64,000 bases of DNA, taken from assembly GCA_022841885.1 (NCBI GenBank), contig JALHQP010000004.1, positions 1 to 64,000 on the forward strand, read 5' to 3'. The position numbers and the translations under genes are program-made. The stretch comes from Aquincola sp. GTDB taxonomy: Bacteria > Pseudomonadota > Gammaproteobacteria > Burkholderiales > Burkholderiaceae_C. Below are positions 12,078 to 22,339 of this stretch, one piece after another (within the stretch, counting starts at the first letter, position 1; each line of letters starts with the position of its first letter). The notes under the pieces are model-generated. The model was not told where the DNA came from and made no database searches. It saw only the letters and a program-made list of their open reading frames with translations.

Positions 12078-15000
12078 ATGAACGCACCCCTGCCGCTCGC
12101 GCTCGGCGAGCGAGCCGCCTCTCCGAACGACAGCGACGGCACGGCGCCGCGGCTGCGCGAGATTCCGTACAACTACACCTCGTTCGCGGACCGCGAGATT
12201 GTGATCCGCCTGCTCGGTGCGCGAGCGTGGGAGATCCTCGACAAGCTGCGCGGCGAACGCCGCACCGGACGCTCGGCGCGCATGCTCTACGAGGTGCTGG
12301 GCGACATCTGGGTCGTGCAGCGCAACCCCTACCTCGAGGACGATCTGCTCGACAACCCGAAGCGGCGCGCGGCGCTGATCGAGGCGCTGCAGCATCGGCT
12401 GGGCGAGATCGAGAAGCGGCGCACGCCCGGGGCCGACGCCGAGTCGGCCGAGCGCGATGCGCTGGTGGGCGAACTGCTGGTGGCCGCCCGCGCCGCGGTG
12501 GGGCGCTTTGGCGCGCACTTCCGCGCCGTGTGGGACCTGCGCAAGACGGCGCGCCGGGTGCTCGGCCGCGTCACCGCCAAGGACAACATCAAGTTCGACG
12601 GCCTGTCGCGCGTGTCGCACGTGACCGATGCGACCGACTGGCGTGTCGAGATGCCCTTCGTCGTATTGACGCCCGACAGCGAGGCCGAGATGGCTGCGCT
12701 GGTGGCCGGCTGCGTCGAGCTGGGTCTGACGATCATTCCGCGCGGTGGCGGCACCGGCTACACCGGCGGCGCCGTGCCGTTGACCTGGAAGAGTGCCGTC
12801 ATCAACACCGAGAAGCTCGAGACGATGAGCGAGGTGGAGATGGTCACGCTGCCCGGCGTCGCGCAGCCGGTGGCCACCGTGTTCAGCGAGGCCGGTGTCG
12901 TGACCCAGCGCGTGGCCGACGCGGCCGAGCGCGCGGGCTATGTGTTCGCGGTGGACCCGACGTCGGCCGAGGCCAGTTGCGTCGGCGGCAATGTCGCGAT
13001 GAACGCCGGGGGCAAGAAGGCGGTGCTCTGGGGCACGGCGCTCGACAACCTGGCCAGCTGGCGCATGGTCACGCCCGAAGCCAAGTGGCTCGAGGTGACG
13101 CGCCTGAACCACAACCTCGGCAAGATCCACGATGTCGAGACGGCGTCGTTCGAGCTCAGGTACTTCGACGCGACGGGCAAGAAGCTCGAACGCACCGAGC
13201 GGCTCGACATTCCCGGCGCCACCTTCCGCAAGGAGGGCCTGGGCAAGGACGTCACCGACAAGTTCCTGGCCGGCCTGCCCGGCATCCAGAAGGAAGGCTG
13301 CGACGGCCTGATCACCAGCGCGCGCTGGGTCGTGCACCGCATGCCCAGGCACGTGCGCACCGTGTGCCTGGAGTTCTTCGGCAACGCCAAGGACGCGGTG
13401 CCCTCGATCGTCGAGATCAAGGACTTCATGTTTGCCGAGGCGAAGAAGCCCGGCGGCGCGATCCTGGCCGGCCTGGAGCACCTGGACGACCGCTACCTGA
13501 AGGCGGTGGGCTACGCCACCAAGAGCAAGCGCGGCGGCCTGCCCAAAATGGTCCTGGTGGGCGACATCGTCGGCGACGACGAACACACGGTGGCGCGCGC
13601 CACCAGCGAGGTGGTGCGCCTGGCCAACGGTCGCGCCGGCGAGGGCTTCATCGCGGTCAGCGCCGACGCACGCAAGAAGTTCTGGCTCGACCGCAAGCGC
13701 ACCGCGGCGATCGCCAGGCACACCAACGCCTTCAAGATCAACGAGGACGTGGTGATCCCGCTCGAGCGCATGGGCGAGTACACCAACGGCATCGAGCGCA
13801 TCAACATCGAGCTGTCGCTGCGCAACAAGCTCGAACTGGTGGATGCGCTCGAGGTCTTCTTCCGCAAGAGCGCGCTGCCGCTGGGCAAGACCGACGACGC
13901 CGGCGAGATTCCGAGCGCCGAACTGCTGGAAGATCGCGTGCAGCAAGCGCTCGCGCTGCTGGCCGAGGTGCGCGCACTGTGGAGCGGTTGGCTCCAGGGC
14001 CTGGACAGCGCCGGCTTCTTCGAGCCGCTGCAGGACAACCGTCTGCGTGCCTCGTGGAAGCTGCAGATCCTGAAGCCCCTGCAGCAGCTGTTCGCCGGCG
14101 CTGCCTTCGTGCCCCTGCTGGACGAGTGCCGCCGTATCCACAAGGAGGTGCTGCGTGGCCGTGTCTGGGTGGCGCTGCACATGCACGCCGGCGACGGCAA
14201 TGTGCACACCAACATCCCCGTCAACAGCGACAACTACGCGATGCTGCAGACGGCGCACGAGGCGGTGGGCCGCATCATGGCGTTGGCGCGCGGCCTGGAC
14301 GGCGTGATCTCGGGCGAACACGGCATCGGGATCACCAAGCTCGAGTTCCTGAGCGACGACGAACTCGCCGGCTTCGCCGACTACAAGCAGCGCATCGATC
14401 CCGAGGGGCGTTTCAACAAGGGCAAGCTGTTGCGCGGTCGCCGCGAGGGCAGCTGGGCGGCCGACCTGTCGGCCGCTTACACGCCCAGCTTCGGCCTCAT
14501 GGGGCACGAGTCGCTGATCATGCAGCGCAGCGACATCGGCGCGATCAGCGACTCGATCAAGGACTGCCTGCGCTGCGGCAAGTGCAAGCCGGTGTGCGCG
14601 ACCCACGTGCCGCGTGCCAACCTGTTGTACAGCCCGCGCAACAAGATCCTGGCCACCTCGCTGCTGATCGAGGCCTTCCTGTACGAGGAGCAGACGCGGC
14701 GCGGCATCGCGATCCGACACTGGGAGGAGTTCGAGGACGTGGCCGACCACTGCACGGTGTGCCACAAATGCCTGTCGCCCTGCCCGGTGGCGATCGACTT
14801 TGGCGACGTGTCGATGAACATGCGCAACCTCCTGCGCAAGATGGGGCAGAAGAGCTTCCGCCCGGGCAACGCGGCGGCGATGCTGTTCCTCAACGCGACC
14901 AGCCCGCAGACGATCAAGGCGATGCGCACGGCAATGGTCGGTGTGGGCTTCAAGGTGCAGCGTTTCGCCAACCGGATGCTGCGCCTGGCGGCCAGGCGCC

Positions 15001-15980
15001 AGACCGCCGCGCCGCCGGCCACGGTCGGCAAGGCACCGGTGCGCGAGCAGGTGATCCACTTCATCAACAAGAAGATGCCGGGCGGTCTGCCGAAGAAGAC
15101 GGCGCGCGCGCTGCTGGACATCGAGGACGCGCACTACGTGCCGATCATCCGCGATCCGGCGGCGACGACGGCCGAGACCGAGGCGGTGTTCTATTTTCCC
15201 GGCTGCGGTTCGGAGCGTCTGTTCAGCCAGGTCGGGCTGGCGACGCAAGCGATGCTCTGGCACGCCGGCGTGCAGACCGTGCTGCCGCCCGGATACTTGT
15301 GTTGCGGCTATCCGCAGCGCGGCAGTGGCCAGTACGACAAGGCCGAGCAGATGATCACCGACAACCGGGTGCTGTTCCACCGCGTGGCCAACACGCTGAA
15401 CTACCTGGACATCCGAACCGTCGTCGTCAGCTGCGGCACCTGCTACGACCAGCTGCAGGGTTATCGCTTCGAGGACATCTTCCCTGGCTGCCGCATCATC
15501 GACATCCACGAATACCTGCTCGAGAAGGGCATCCGCCTCGACGCGAACCCGGGCGCCTACCTCTATCACGACCCCTGCCACAGCCCGATGAAGCTGCAGG
15601 ACCCGATGAAGACGGTCAAGGCCCTGGTCGGCGACGCGGTGCTGAAGAGCGAGCGCTGCTGCGGCGAGAGCGGCACCCTCGGGGTGACCCGGCCGGACAT
15701 CTCGACCCAGGTGCGCTTTCGCAAGGAAGAGGAGCTGCGCAAGGGCGAGGCGGCCTTGCGCGCGTCGGGCGCAGTGGCGCAGGACGCCAACCTGAAGATC
15801 CTCACCTCCTGCCCGAGCTGCCTGCAGGGCCTGCAGCGCTACGGCGACGACCTGCAGAACGGCCTGCTCGAAGCCGACTACATCGTGGTCGAGATGGCGC
15901 GCCGCATCCTCGGCGAGCAGTGGCTGCCGGACTACGTGGCCCGGGCCAATGCGGGCGGCATCGAGCGCGTCCTGGTCTGA
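12078..15980 (+). CDS. FAD- and 4Fe-4S-dependent oxidoreductase (DUF3683, D-2-hydroxyacid dehydrogenase-like)
   Basis: A 1300-residue fusion. The first 150-200 residues resemble DUF3683. An FAD-binding type 4 domain follows, with [11 protein letters not shown] near 220, then an FAD-oxidase C-terminal domain with [12 protein letters not shown] near 700. Two ferredoxin-type motifs come next: [11 protein letters not shown] near 830 and [12 protein letters not shown] near 893. Two CCG domains end the protein (near 1040 and 1165, each with a CCG triplet), as in heterodisulfide reductase and glycolate oxidase iron-sulphur subunits. The parts resemble GlcD plus GlcF or the YdiJ/D-2-hydroxyglutarate dehydrogenase group, so oxidation of a 2-hydroxyacid with electrons passed to the respiratory chain is likely. 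The substrate is unknown. The start at 12078 avoids a non-conserved 42-residue extension. Confidence 0.88.
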   Translation: MNAPLPLALGERAASPNDSDGTAPRLREIPYNYTSFADREIVIRLLGARAWEILDKLRGERRTGRSARMLYEVLGDIWVVQRNPYLEDDLLDNPKRRAALIEALQHRLGEIEKRRTPGADAESAERDALVGELLVAARAAVGRFGAHFRAVWDLRKTARRVLGRVTAKDNIKFDGLSRVSHVTDATDWRVEMPFVVLTPDSEAEMAALVAGCVELGLTIIPRGGGTGYTGGAVPLTWKSAVINTEKLETMSEVEMVTLPGVAQPVATVFSEAGVVTQRVADAAERAGYVFAVDPTSAEASCVGGNVAMNAGGKKAVLWGTALDNLASWRMVTPEAKWLEVTRLNHNLGKIHDVETASFELRYFDATGKKLERTERLDIPGATFRKEGLGKDVTDKFLAGLPGIQKEGCDGLITSARWVVHRMPRHVRTVCLEFFGNAKDAVPSIVEIKDFMFAEAKKPGGAILAGLEHLDDRYLKAVGYATKSKRGGLPKMVLVGDIVGDDEHTVARATSEVVRLANGRAGEGFIAVSADARKKFWLDRKRTAAIARHTNAFKINEDVVIPLERMGEYTNGIERINIELSLRNKLELVDALEVFFRKSALPLGKTDDAGEIPSAELLEDRVQQALALLAEVRALWSGWLQGLDSAGFFEPLQDNRLRASWKLQILKPLQQLFAGAAFVPLLDECRRIHKEVLRGRVWVALHMHAGDGNVHTNIPVNSDNYAMLQTAHEAVGRIMALARGLDGVISGEHGIGITKLEFLSDDELAGFADYKQRIDPEGRFNKGKLLRGRREGSWAADLSAAYTPSFGLMGHESLIMQRSDIGAISDSIKDCLRCGKCKPVCATHVPRANLLYSPRNKILATSLLIEAFLYEEQTRRGIAIRHWEEFEDVADHCTVCHKCLSPCPVAIDFGDVSMNMRNLLRKMGQKSFRPGNAAAMLFLNATSPQTIKAMRTAMVGVGFKVQRFANRMLRLAARRQTAAPPATVGKAPVREQVIHFINKKMPGGLPKKTARALLDIEDAHYVPIIRDPAATTAETEAVFYFPGCGSERLFSQVGLATQAMLWHAGVQTVLPPGYLCCGYPQRGSGQYDKAEQMITDNRVLFHRVANTLNYLDIRTVVVSCGTCYDQLQGYRFEDIFPGCRIIDIHEYLLEKGIRLDANPGAYLYHDPCHSPMKLQDPMKTVKALVGDAVLKSERCCGESGTLGVTRPDISTQVRFRKEEELRKGEAALRASGAVAQDANLKILTSCPSCLQGLQRYGDDLQNGLLEADYIVVEMARRILGEQWLPDYVARANAGGIERVLV

Positions 15981-16107
15981 GCCGTCTTCTGCCGTGGTTC
16001 CGGCCTGTGCGCTTGTTCACGCGCCGGCGTCGCTGCCCGAGGCGGACGGCCGGGGCTGTTCATAATCGGCCAGGGGCGGCGATGAGCCGCCGTTCGACGG
16101 GCGTGCG

Positions 16108-16791
16108 ATGAGCTTGAAGGTGGCAATCACGATGGCAACACTGATGTGCACGGCATCGGTGGTGGCCTATGTCGCCAAGCCATCGCTGCGTAGCGTGTCC
16201 ACGGCGCCGGCCATTCAACTCGAAGCGGCCATCCCGCGGCAGTTCGGTGGCTGGCGCGAGGAAGCCGCGCGCGTCGTGCAGGTCGTGAATCCGCAGACCC
16301 AGGCCCTGCTGGACAAGCTGTACAGCCAGACGCTGACTCGCACGTATGTCGACGCCCGGGGCTACCGCGTGATGCTCTCGCTGGCCTACGGCGACGATCA
16401 GCGCGGGGGCCTGCAGGCCCACAAGCCGGAGGTCTGCTACCCGGCCCAGGGCTTCAACCTGCGTGGCAATGCGCTGTCGCAGCTCAGCACACCGTTCGGC
16501 GCTGTGCCAGTGCGGCGGCTCGACACCCAGCTCGGTGCGCGCCTTGAACCGGTGACCTACTGGTTCGCCTTCGGGGACCAGGTGGTCAGCGGGCGTTTCG
16601 AGCAGCGGCTGGCCGAGCTGCGCCTGGGACTGGCCGGGCGCGTGCCGCATGGCCTGCTGTTTCGCGTGTCGTCTATCGATGCCGACACCCAGGGCGCGTA
16701 CCGGGAGCAGGACCGTTTCGTCAACGACCTGCTGGCGGCGATGGCGGTGCAGGACCGCGGCCGCGTGATCGGGCTCGCGTCGTCGCTCTAG
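16108..16791 (+). CDS. epsI: Exosortase-associated protein EpsI (DUF3485), B type
   Basis: EpsI proteins accompany exosortases in exopolysaccharide loci. Their exact biochemical role is not settled. The 227-residue protein has one N-terminal membrane segment or signal anchor, then the family core with AYGDDQRGGLQAHKPEVCYP around 93-112, including His105 and Cys110. In related genomes it usually sits beside, or is fused to, the exosortase gene. Here it is 7.9 kb upstream of xrtB, separated by the c-di-GMP gene, DUF971, ubiE and epsDEFG. A CATAAT at 16061-16066 could be its -10 box. Confidence 0.85.
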   Translation: MSLKVAITMATLMCTASVVAYVAKPSLRSVSTAPAIQLEAAIPRQFGGWREEAARVVQVVNPQTQALLDKLYSQTLTRTYVDARGYRVMLSLAYGDDQRGGLQAHKPEVCYPAQGFNLRGNALSQLSTPFGAVPVRRLDTQLGARLEPVTYWFAFGDQVVSGRFEQRLAELRLGLAGRVPHGLLFRVSSIDADTQGAYREQDRFVNDLLAAMAVQDRGRVIGLASSL

Positions 16792-16812
16792 CGTCCGGAC
16801 GCGGCGCCTGCC

Positions 16813-18882
16813 TCAGTGCAGCGGTGCCGGTGCGGGCTTCGCGCGCCGCTCGGGGCGGCGCTCGTCGGCGTCCGAGCCGACGTACAGGGACGCCCGGAAC
16901 GCGCTCTCGTCGCGGTTGCGTGCCTCGAGCGCCCACTCCAGCAGGTCCCCTGGCGCCATCGGGTGTGCGAACAGATAGCCCTGCAGCTCGTCGCAGTGCA
17001 TCTCGGTCAGGATGCGGCGCTGGCGGATGCTCTCGACGCCCTCGGCCACGACGCGCTTGCCCAGCGCGTGCGCCAGCTTGATCACGGCGTCGACCACCGC
17101 GCGTGCGTCGGCGCTGCGCTCGAGGTCCATCACGAAGCTGCGGTCGATCTTCACTTCGCTGGCCGGCAGGCTGCGCAGGTAGGCCAGGCTCGAGTAGCCG
17201 GTGCCGAAGTCGTCGATCGAGATGTGCACCCCCACCTCGCCGAGCTGGGCGAAGGTGGCCTGTGTCGCGGCGGTGTTCTCCATCGCCAGCGTCTCGGTGA
17301 TCTCGCAGGTCAGGCGCGCCGGGTCGATGCGATAGCGCTCGAGCACGCTGCGGATGCGGCGCGCCAGGTCGGGCTGGCGCATGTGCTGGGCCGACAGGTT
17401 GATCGCCACGCGCATGTTCAGGCCGCGGTCGGCCCAGATGCGCGCCTGCCGGCAGGCATGCTCGATGACCCAGTCACCCAGGCGCGCCACCAGGCCGAAG
17501 CGTTCGGCCAGCGCGACGAAGACGCCGGGCGGCACGTCGCCGCGCGTCGGGTGGCGCCAGCGCAGCAGGGCCTCGGCGGCCGTGATCTGGCCGCTGGCGG
17601 CCTCGATCTTGGGCTGGAACGCCAGCACCAGCTCGTCGTGCTCGAGGGCGTGGCGGAAGTCGCGCAGCAACTCGAGGTCGGCGGCGAGGTCGCCTTCCAT
17701 GCTGGCGTCGAAGAAGCTCGCGCGCGCGCCGCCGGCGTGCTTGGCGGCCTGCAGCGCCAGTTCGCTGCGCGCCAGCAGCCGCTCGCCGTCGCCATGCTCC
17801 GGGAACATTGCCACGCCCACCGAGCAGGTCAGCACCACCTCGCGCGTGCCGAACAGGAAGGGCTGGGCGATCGCGTCGATGATCGCCTTGGCCACCTTCT
17901 CCAGTGCCGTGGCGCCCGGCTGCTCGGGAATCACGAGCACGAACTCGTCGGCGCTGGGGCGCGCCAGCAGGCCGCCGTCGGGCACCAGTTGGCGCAGGCG
18001 CTGGGCCGCCTGCTTGAGCAGCTGGTCGCCCATGGCGTGGCCGAAACTCACGTTGACCGGCTTGAAGCCGTCCAGGTTGACCGTCAACAGGGCCAGGCCC
18101 TGCTGGTCGGCCACGCTGGCGGCGAGTGCCTTGCTCAGGCGCGTCTCGAGCGCCGAGCGGTTCGGCAGCCCGGTCAAGGTGTCGACGGTCGGCCGCAACC
18201 CGCTGCCGCCGTGCCACTCGTTGCGCTGGCGCCGCAGCTGACGCAGCGCCATGACCAAGTAGGCGCCCAAGCCGAGCAGCAGGCACATCGGCAGCCACGA
18301 GAGGCCGGCAAATCCCACATGCGGGGCGGGCTCGCGGTAGGTGAGCGCAAGCATCCCGCCAGCCAAGACGACCGCGGCGGCGGCGCGCCGTGCCTGGGAG
18401 GGCAGCGCGCGCGCCATCGGCCGGTGCAGCAGCTTCAACGCCAGCGCCAGCAGCAGGCCGGCCATGAGCACCGTGCCCGTGTCCAGGCTCGGGCCGCGGC
18501 CGGGCAGCGCCTGTATTGCCGAAGCGCAGGCGATCGCCAGCAGCACGGTGGCACCGATGCCCGCCAGATGCTGCTTGTCGTGCCACGGCGCACGGGCGCC
18601 CATGCGCGAGGCGTGAATGGCCAACGCGGCGAACGCGGTCGTCACGGTCAGCGCCACCACGCCGTGGTTCGCGTTCTGGAGCACTTGGCTCTGGTGAGCG
18701 ATCCACCAGAGGGCCGCGGTGCCCAGCGCCGTGGCCACGAGGCCGACCTGCGTGCTGCGCGACGACCCCAACGACGCCACTTCGTCCGCCACGGAGGCAC
18801 TGACCCACAGCAGCGCCATGCCCAGCGCGCAGGCGCCCAGCAAGCTCCACCAAGGAGGGGTGAGGAGGAAGTCGATGTTCAT
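16813..18882 (-). CDS. Membrane GGDEF-EAL protein, probable c-di-GMP phosphodiesterase
   Basis: The 689-residue protein has seven or eight N-terminal membrane segments, then a GGDEF domain and a C-terminal EAL domain. The cyclase signature is degenerate (SADEF near 310 in place of GGDEF), so diguanylate synthesis is unlikely. The EAL domain keeps AEALLRWRHP near 435, EITET, DDFGTGYSS near 555, KIDRSF and EGVE, so c-di-GMP hydrolysis is likely. The membrane part may sense a ligand. It lies tail-to-tail with epsI, and c-di-GMP commonly controls exopolysaccharide output, so a link to the eps locus is a reasonable inference. The frame extends 63 codons upstream, but the start at 18882 places a membrane segment directly after the N-terminus. 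Confidence 0.85.
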   Translation of the reverse strand: MNIDFLLTPPWWSLLGACALGMALLWVSASVADEVASLGSSRSTQVGLVATALGTAALWWIAHQSQVLQNANHGVVALTVTTAFAALAIHASRMGARAPWHDKQHLAGIGATVLLAIACASAIQALPGRGPSLDTGTVLMAGLLLALALKLLHRPMARALPSQARRAAAAVVLAGGMLALTYREPAPHVGFAGLSWLPMCLLLGLGAYLVMALRQLRRQRNEWHGGSGLRPTVDTLTGLPNRSALETRLSKALAASVADQQGLALLTVNLDGFKPVNVSFGHAMGDQLLKQAAQRLRQLVPDGGLLARPSADEFVLVIPEQPGATALEKVAKAIIDAIAQPFLFGTREVVLTCSVGVAMFPEHGDGERLLARSELALQAAKHAGGARASFFDASMEGDLAADLELLRDFRHALEHDELVLAFQPKIEAASGQITAAEALLRWRHPTRGDVPPGVFVALAERFGLVARLGDWVIEHACRQARIWADRGLNMRVAINLSAQHMRQPDLARRIRSVLERYRIDPARLTCEITETLAMENTAATQATFAQLGEVGVHISIDDFGTGYSSLAYLRSLPASEVKIDRSFVMDLERSADARAVVDAVIKLAHALGKRVVAEGVESIRQRRILTEMHCDELQGYLFAHPMAPGDLLEWALEARNRDESAFRASLYVGSDADERRPERRAKPAPAPLH

Positions 18883-19043
18883 GGTGGCGTCGGCCGAACA
18901 GCGGCCGGGCGCGGCGGACGGATTCTTCTGCACCCAATCGATCCCGTGGCGGATGCCGGACGACGCGGTCCCGCAAGTGGCCCAGGAGTTCACGAATGGC
19001 CGTGTGCAATAGGCCCTGGTCCGCTGCTCGTTACACTCGTCGC

Positions 19044-19448
19044 ATGGCGGCCACCCCTGTTCCGACCGCATTGACGGTGCACCAGCAGTCGCGCGAGCTG
19101 GAGATCAGTTTCGACGACGGCGCGAGCTTCCGCATCGCCTTCGAATTGCTGCGCGTCTATTCGCCTTCGGCCGAGGTGCAGGGTCACGGGCCGGGCCAGG
19201 AGGTGCTGCAGACCGGCAAGCGCGGGGTCGGCATCGACGCTCTCGAGGCGGTGGGCCGCTACGCCGTGCAGCCGACCTTCAGCGACGGCCACAGTTCGGG
19301 CATCTTTTCGTGGGACTACCTGTACCGGCTCGGCTCGCAACAGGCCAGCCTGTGGGCCGATTACGAGGCCCGGCTGGCCGCCGCCGGGCTGTCGCGCGAC
19401 GCCCCGATGGCCGGCCCGGCGGCGCCGGCCTGCGGCCACCACCACTGA
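19044..19448 (+). CDS. DUF971 protein (GBBH-like N-terminal domain)
   Basis: A 134-residue protein matching the DUF971 family, whose fold is shared with the N-terminal domain of gamma-butyrobetaine hydroxylase. Visible features are the opening LEISFDDG, the [14 protein letters not shown] segment, and the [19 protein letters not shown] motif, with several His, Asp and Cys residues that may bind metal. It sits 4 bases before ubiE, an arrangement common in beta-proteobacteria. A role linked to iron-sulphur or ubiquinone metabolism has been suggested from context in this family, but is not shown here. The start at 19044 is chosen because upstream codons are not conserved in character. Confidence 0.85.
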   Translation: MAATPVPTALTVHQQSRELEISFDDGASFRIAFELLRVYSPSAEVQGHGPGQEVLQTGKRGVGIDALEAVGRYAVQPTFSDGHSSGIFSWDYLYRLGSQQASLWADYEARLAAAGLSRDAPMAGPAAPACGHHH

Positions 19449-19452
19449 GGCC

Positions 19453-20196
19453 ATGAGCGAGCCCGGCGGCCGCACCCACTTCGGCTTCGAGCCGGTGCCC
19501 GAGGCCGACAAGGCACGCCGCGTGCGCGGGGTTTTCGACGCCGTGGCGGGCCGGTACGACCTGATGAACGACCTGATGTCGTTCGGCCTGCACCGCGTCT
19601 GGAAGGCCTACACCGTGGCGGTGGCCCAGGCGCGCGAGGGCGACCGGGTGCTCGACATCGCGGCCGGCACCGGCGACCTGACGCGCGCCTTTGCCCGCCG
19701 TGTCGGCCCGCGCGGTCTGGTGCTACACACCGACATCAACGAAGCCATGCTGCGGCGCGGCCGCGAACGCCTGCTCGACGAGGGCGTGCTGGTGCCCTCG
19801 GTGCTGGCCGACGCCCAGGCACTGCCGCTGCCCGATGGCTGCATGGACGTGGTGAGCGTGGCCTTCGGCCTGCGCAACATGACCGACAAGGCGGCGGCCC
19901 TGGCCGAGATGGGCCGGGTGCTCAAGCCCGGTGGGCGGCTGCTGGTGCTGGAGTTCTCCAAGATTGCCGCGCCGCTGGCGCCGGCCTACGACTGGTACTC
20001 CTTCAACGTGCTGCCCAAGCTCGGCCAGTGGATCGCCGGGGATGCGGCCAGCTACCGCTACCTCGCCGAGTCGATCCGGATGCATCCTGACCAGGCAGCG
20101 CTCAAGGGCATGATCAAGGCGGCGGGGTTCGGGCACGTGGACGTGCATGACCTGGCGGCGGGGGTGGTGGCGCTGCACGTTGGGGTGCGCTGCTAG
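19453..20196 (+). CDS. ubiE: Ubiquinone/menaquinone C-methyltransferase UbiE
   Basis: UbiE methylates the ring carbon of ubiquinone and menaquinone precursors using S-adenosylmethionine. The 247-residue protein shows the family N-terminus ([24 protein letters not shown]), SAM motif [16 protein letters not shown], and the [20 protein letters not shown] and [14 protein letters not shown] segments. The final residues HVGVRC depart slightly from the usual basic ending. It is coupled to the DUF971 gene by a 4-base gap. Confidence 0.95.
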   Translation: MSEPGGRTHFGFEPVPEADKARRVRGVFDAVAGRYDLMNDLMSFGLHRVWKAYTVAVAQAREGDRVLDIAAGTGDLTRAFARRVGPRGLVLHTDINEAMLRRGRERLLDEGVLVPSVLADAQALPLPDGCMDVVSVAFGLRNMTDKAAALAEMGRVLKPGGRLLVLEFSKIAAPLAPAYDWYSFNVLPKLGQWIAGDAASYRYLAESIRMHPDQAALKGMIKAAGFGHVDVHDLAAGVVALHVGVRC

Positions 20197-20210
20197 CGGT
20201 CCGTCACATC

Positions 20211-20268
20211 GCCCGCCCGGAGGCCGCACTGCCGTGCGGATTTCACGTTCTGGTCCTGGCGGGCGGGC
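20211..20268. terminator. Nested inverted repeats after ubiE
   Basis: An outer perfect 9-base inverted repeat, GCCCGCCCG (20211-20219) with CGGGCGGGC (20260-20268), encloses an inner hairpin CCGCAC-TGCC-GTGCGG (20224-20239) followed by ATTT. The set lies 14 bases after the ubiE stop and probably terminates that operon before the eps operon. The rest of the gap (20269-20418) should hold the eps promoter; TACACT near 20312 is a weak -10 candidate. Confidence 0.5.
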
Positions 20269-20418
20269 CTCGGTCCCACATACGAGGTGAGTGAGGATCC
20301 GCCAGCAGTCGCTACACTGTTTTGATGGAGGTCTTTGCGGACCTCTCGCCGACGTTGTGCGACTGATTCGTGCAAGGTGCGGCCCGTTGAGCCTCTCGTG
20401 GGCAGGAGTTGTTTGACC

Positions 20419-21471
20419 ATGCGTTCGCGCGCGTTCCCGCACCGTGCTACTCGGCTTGTCGCGTCCATGGTGATGGTCGCGGCCTGCACCGTGTCGACTG
20501 GCTGTGGCGACAAGAAGGAGCGGCCACCGACACAAACCGCCGCCAAGGTCAACAAGGAAGAGTTGACCGTGCACCAGATCAATGCGGTGCTGGCGCAGCA
20601 GCGCGGGCTGCGGCCGGAGCAGGCTGACGCTGCGGGGCGGCAAGTGCTTGAACGACTGATCGACCAGGAGGTGGCGATCCAGAAGGCAGCCGAGTTGCGG
20701 CTGGACCGGGATCCGCGGGTCGTGCAGGCGGTCGAGGCGGCGCGCAGAGAGATCGTTGCGCGAGCGTACGCGGACAAGATCGGCGAGGGAGTTGGCAGGC
20801 CGTCAGCGGCCGAGGTTCGCAAGTACTACGAGGACAACCCCGCGTTGTTTCGCGAGCGGCGCGTCTATCAGTTGAGTGAGTTCGCTGTGCAGGTCAAGCC
20901 GCAGCAGATGGATGACTTGCGCGCGCGCTTGCAGGCCGCTCGGTCAGCGGGTGACGTGGTACGGCTGCTCAATGCGGCTGACTTGAAGTTCGTGAGCGCC
21001 CAGTCCGTCCGTTCGGCCGAGCAACTGCCCTTCGACAAGTTGGCAGGGCTCTCGGCGATGAGTGAAGGGCAGTTGCTGGTATCGCCGTCGCCGGAAGGCG
21101 CCCAGGTGGTGTTTCTCATGGCTGCGCGCACCCAGCCGATCGATGAAGCGCGTGCCGGCCCGGCCATCGAGCAGTTCCTGCTCAATGACCGCCGCCGCAA
21201 GCTGGTTGCGCAGGATCTCAAGTCGTTGCGCGCGGCAGCAACGATCGAGTACGTCGGCAAGTTTGCCGACGCGGCGCCTGTGGCCGATGGGGCGGCCACG
21301 CCGGCCGTGTCAGCCGATTTGGTGGTACCCGCCGCTTTCGATGCTGCGGCGTCGAGGCCGCACGAAACAGCTGCCAGCGGCGTTGGGGGCGCTCACGCGT
21401 CGGTGCGGGCGGCCAACACGGCCGACGCGGCCGACGCGGCAACGATCCGGAAAGGACTCGGACTGAAATGA
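20419..21471 (+). CDS. epsD: EpsD-family peptidyl-prolyl cis-trans isomerase lipoprotein
   Basis: A 350-residue predicted lipoprotein of the EpsD family of exopolysaccharide loci. The start at 20419 is supported by GGAG upstream and by a lipoprotein signal peptide ending VSTGC, followed by a charged mature start. The middle resembles the SurA/PpiD-type chaperone helices (LERLIDQEVAIQKAAEL) and a parvulin-like segment (YYEDNPALFRERRVY, SEGQLLVSPSPEGAQVVFLM). The C-terminal 70 residues are Ala-rich and low in complexity. It opens the overlapping epsD-E-F-G-xrtB operon and probably helps fold or assemble the export machinery in the periplasm. PPIase activity itself is unproven. Confidence 0.85.
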   Translation: MRSRAFPHRATRLVASMVMVAACTVSTGCGDKKERPPTQTAAKVNKEELTVHQINAVLAQQRGLRPEQADAAGRQVLERLIDQEVAIQKAAELRLDRDPRVVQAVEAARREIVARAYADKIGEGVGRPSAAEVRKYYEDNPALFRERRVYQLSEFAVQVKPQQMDDLRARLQAARSAGDVVRLLNAADLKFVSAQSVRSAEQLPFDKLAGLSAMSEGQLLVSPSPEGAQVVFLMAARTQPIDEARAGPAIEQFLLNDRRRKLVAQDLKSLRAAATIEYVGKFADAAPVADGAATPAVSADLVVPAAFDAAASRPHETAASGVGGAHASVRAANTADAADAATIRKGLGLK

Positions 21472-22322
21472 GCCAGTCTCTCGTACATGTCGTAGTCGCT
21501 ATTGGCTTGGCCCTCTGTTCACTGATCGGCCTGGCCCCCGAGGCGCACGCTCAAGCGCAGGCCGCGGCGCCGGCGACGCCAGCGGCTGCAACGGCCCAGT
21601 ATCGTCTCGCGCTGGGCGACACCATCCGGGTCACCGTGTTTCAGGTGCCGGACCTGTCCCTCGAAACCCGCATCAACGAGGCTGGTGCGATCTCGTACCC
21701 CCTGCTGGGCAGCGTGAGCTTGGCCGGGCTGACGGTCACGGAGGCTGAACAGCGGATCGCCCGCGGCTTGCGAGATGGCAACTTCGTCAAGCAGCCTCAG
21801 GTGTCGATCACGTTGACGCAGGCCCGAGGGAACCAGGTGTCGGTGCTTGGACAAGTGGGCAGGCCAGGGCGCTATCCGCTGGAAACCGGTGAGGTGCGGC
21901 TGACGGACATGCTGGCGACGGCCGGCGGGATTTCTCAGGGCGGTAGCGACATCGTCGTGGTGATGGGAACACGTAACGGCCAGCCGTATCGTGCAGAAGT
22001 GGACTTGCCGTCGGTGTTCGGCTCGACCGGGCGTCGAGGTGCAGACGTGGTATTGCAGAACAACGATGTGATCTGGGTCGAGCGTGTCCCGACGATCTAC
22101 TTGTATGGCGAAGTGCAGCGCCCCGGTGCACTGCGCCTCGAGCGCAACATGACGGTCATGCAGGCGCTGGCATCGGCCGGGGGCCTGACTCAGCGCGGCA
22201 CCTTGCGCGGTCTGCGTGTGAGCCGGCGTGAGGCAGACGGCCGCACGCGTGAGGTTGAGCCGCAGATGACTGATGTACTGCGGCCTGACGACGTGGTGTT
22301 CGTCCGCGAGTCGGTGTTCTGA
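21468..22322 (+). CDS. epsE: Polysaccharide export protein EpsE (Wza-like)
   Basis: A 284-residue periplasmic/outer-membrane export protein. It has a cleavable signal peptide (cleavage near AHAQ) with no lipobox cysteine, a Poly_export domain beginning YRLALGDTIRVTVFQVPDLS, and SLBB repeats with the typical GQVGRPGRYPL and GEVQRPGALRLE segments. Such proteins form or gate the outer-membrane polysaccharide channel together with the EpsF/EpsG co-polymerase system. It overlaps epsD by 4 bases (ATGA). Confidence 0.92.
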   Translation: MSQSLVHVVVAIGLALCSLIGLAPEAHAQAQAAAPATPAAATAQYRLALGDTIRVTVFQVPDLSLETRINEAGAISYPLLGSVSLAGLTVTEAEQRIARGLRDGNFVKQPQVSITLTQARGNQVSVLGQVGRPGRYPLETGEVRLTDMLATAGGISQGGSDIVVVMGTRNGQPYRAEVDLPSVFGSTGRRGADVVLQNNDVIWVERVPTIYLYGEVQRPGALRLERNMTVMQALASAGGLTQRGTLRGLRVSRREADGRTREVEPQMTDVLRPDDVVFVRESVF

Positions 22323-22339
22323 ACTGCAAGGACTATCAA

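Noticed and set aside
12012-15581. 1189-codon open frame antisense to the FAD/Fe-S oxidoreductase
   Set aside because: It is rich in His, Arg, Ala and Gln without domain motifs, the usual shadow of a GC-rich gene whose third codon positions are G or C. The sense frame has clear catalytic motifs.
12227-16111. 1294-codon frame overlapping the oxidoreductase in another plus frame
   Set aside because: Low-complexity Arg/Gly/Ala-rich translation with no motif; a frame-shifted shadow of the real gene.
20310-20318. TACACT as eps operon promoter -10
   Set aside because: No -35 element at proper spacing that I could defend; mentioned only within the gap description.
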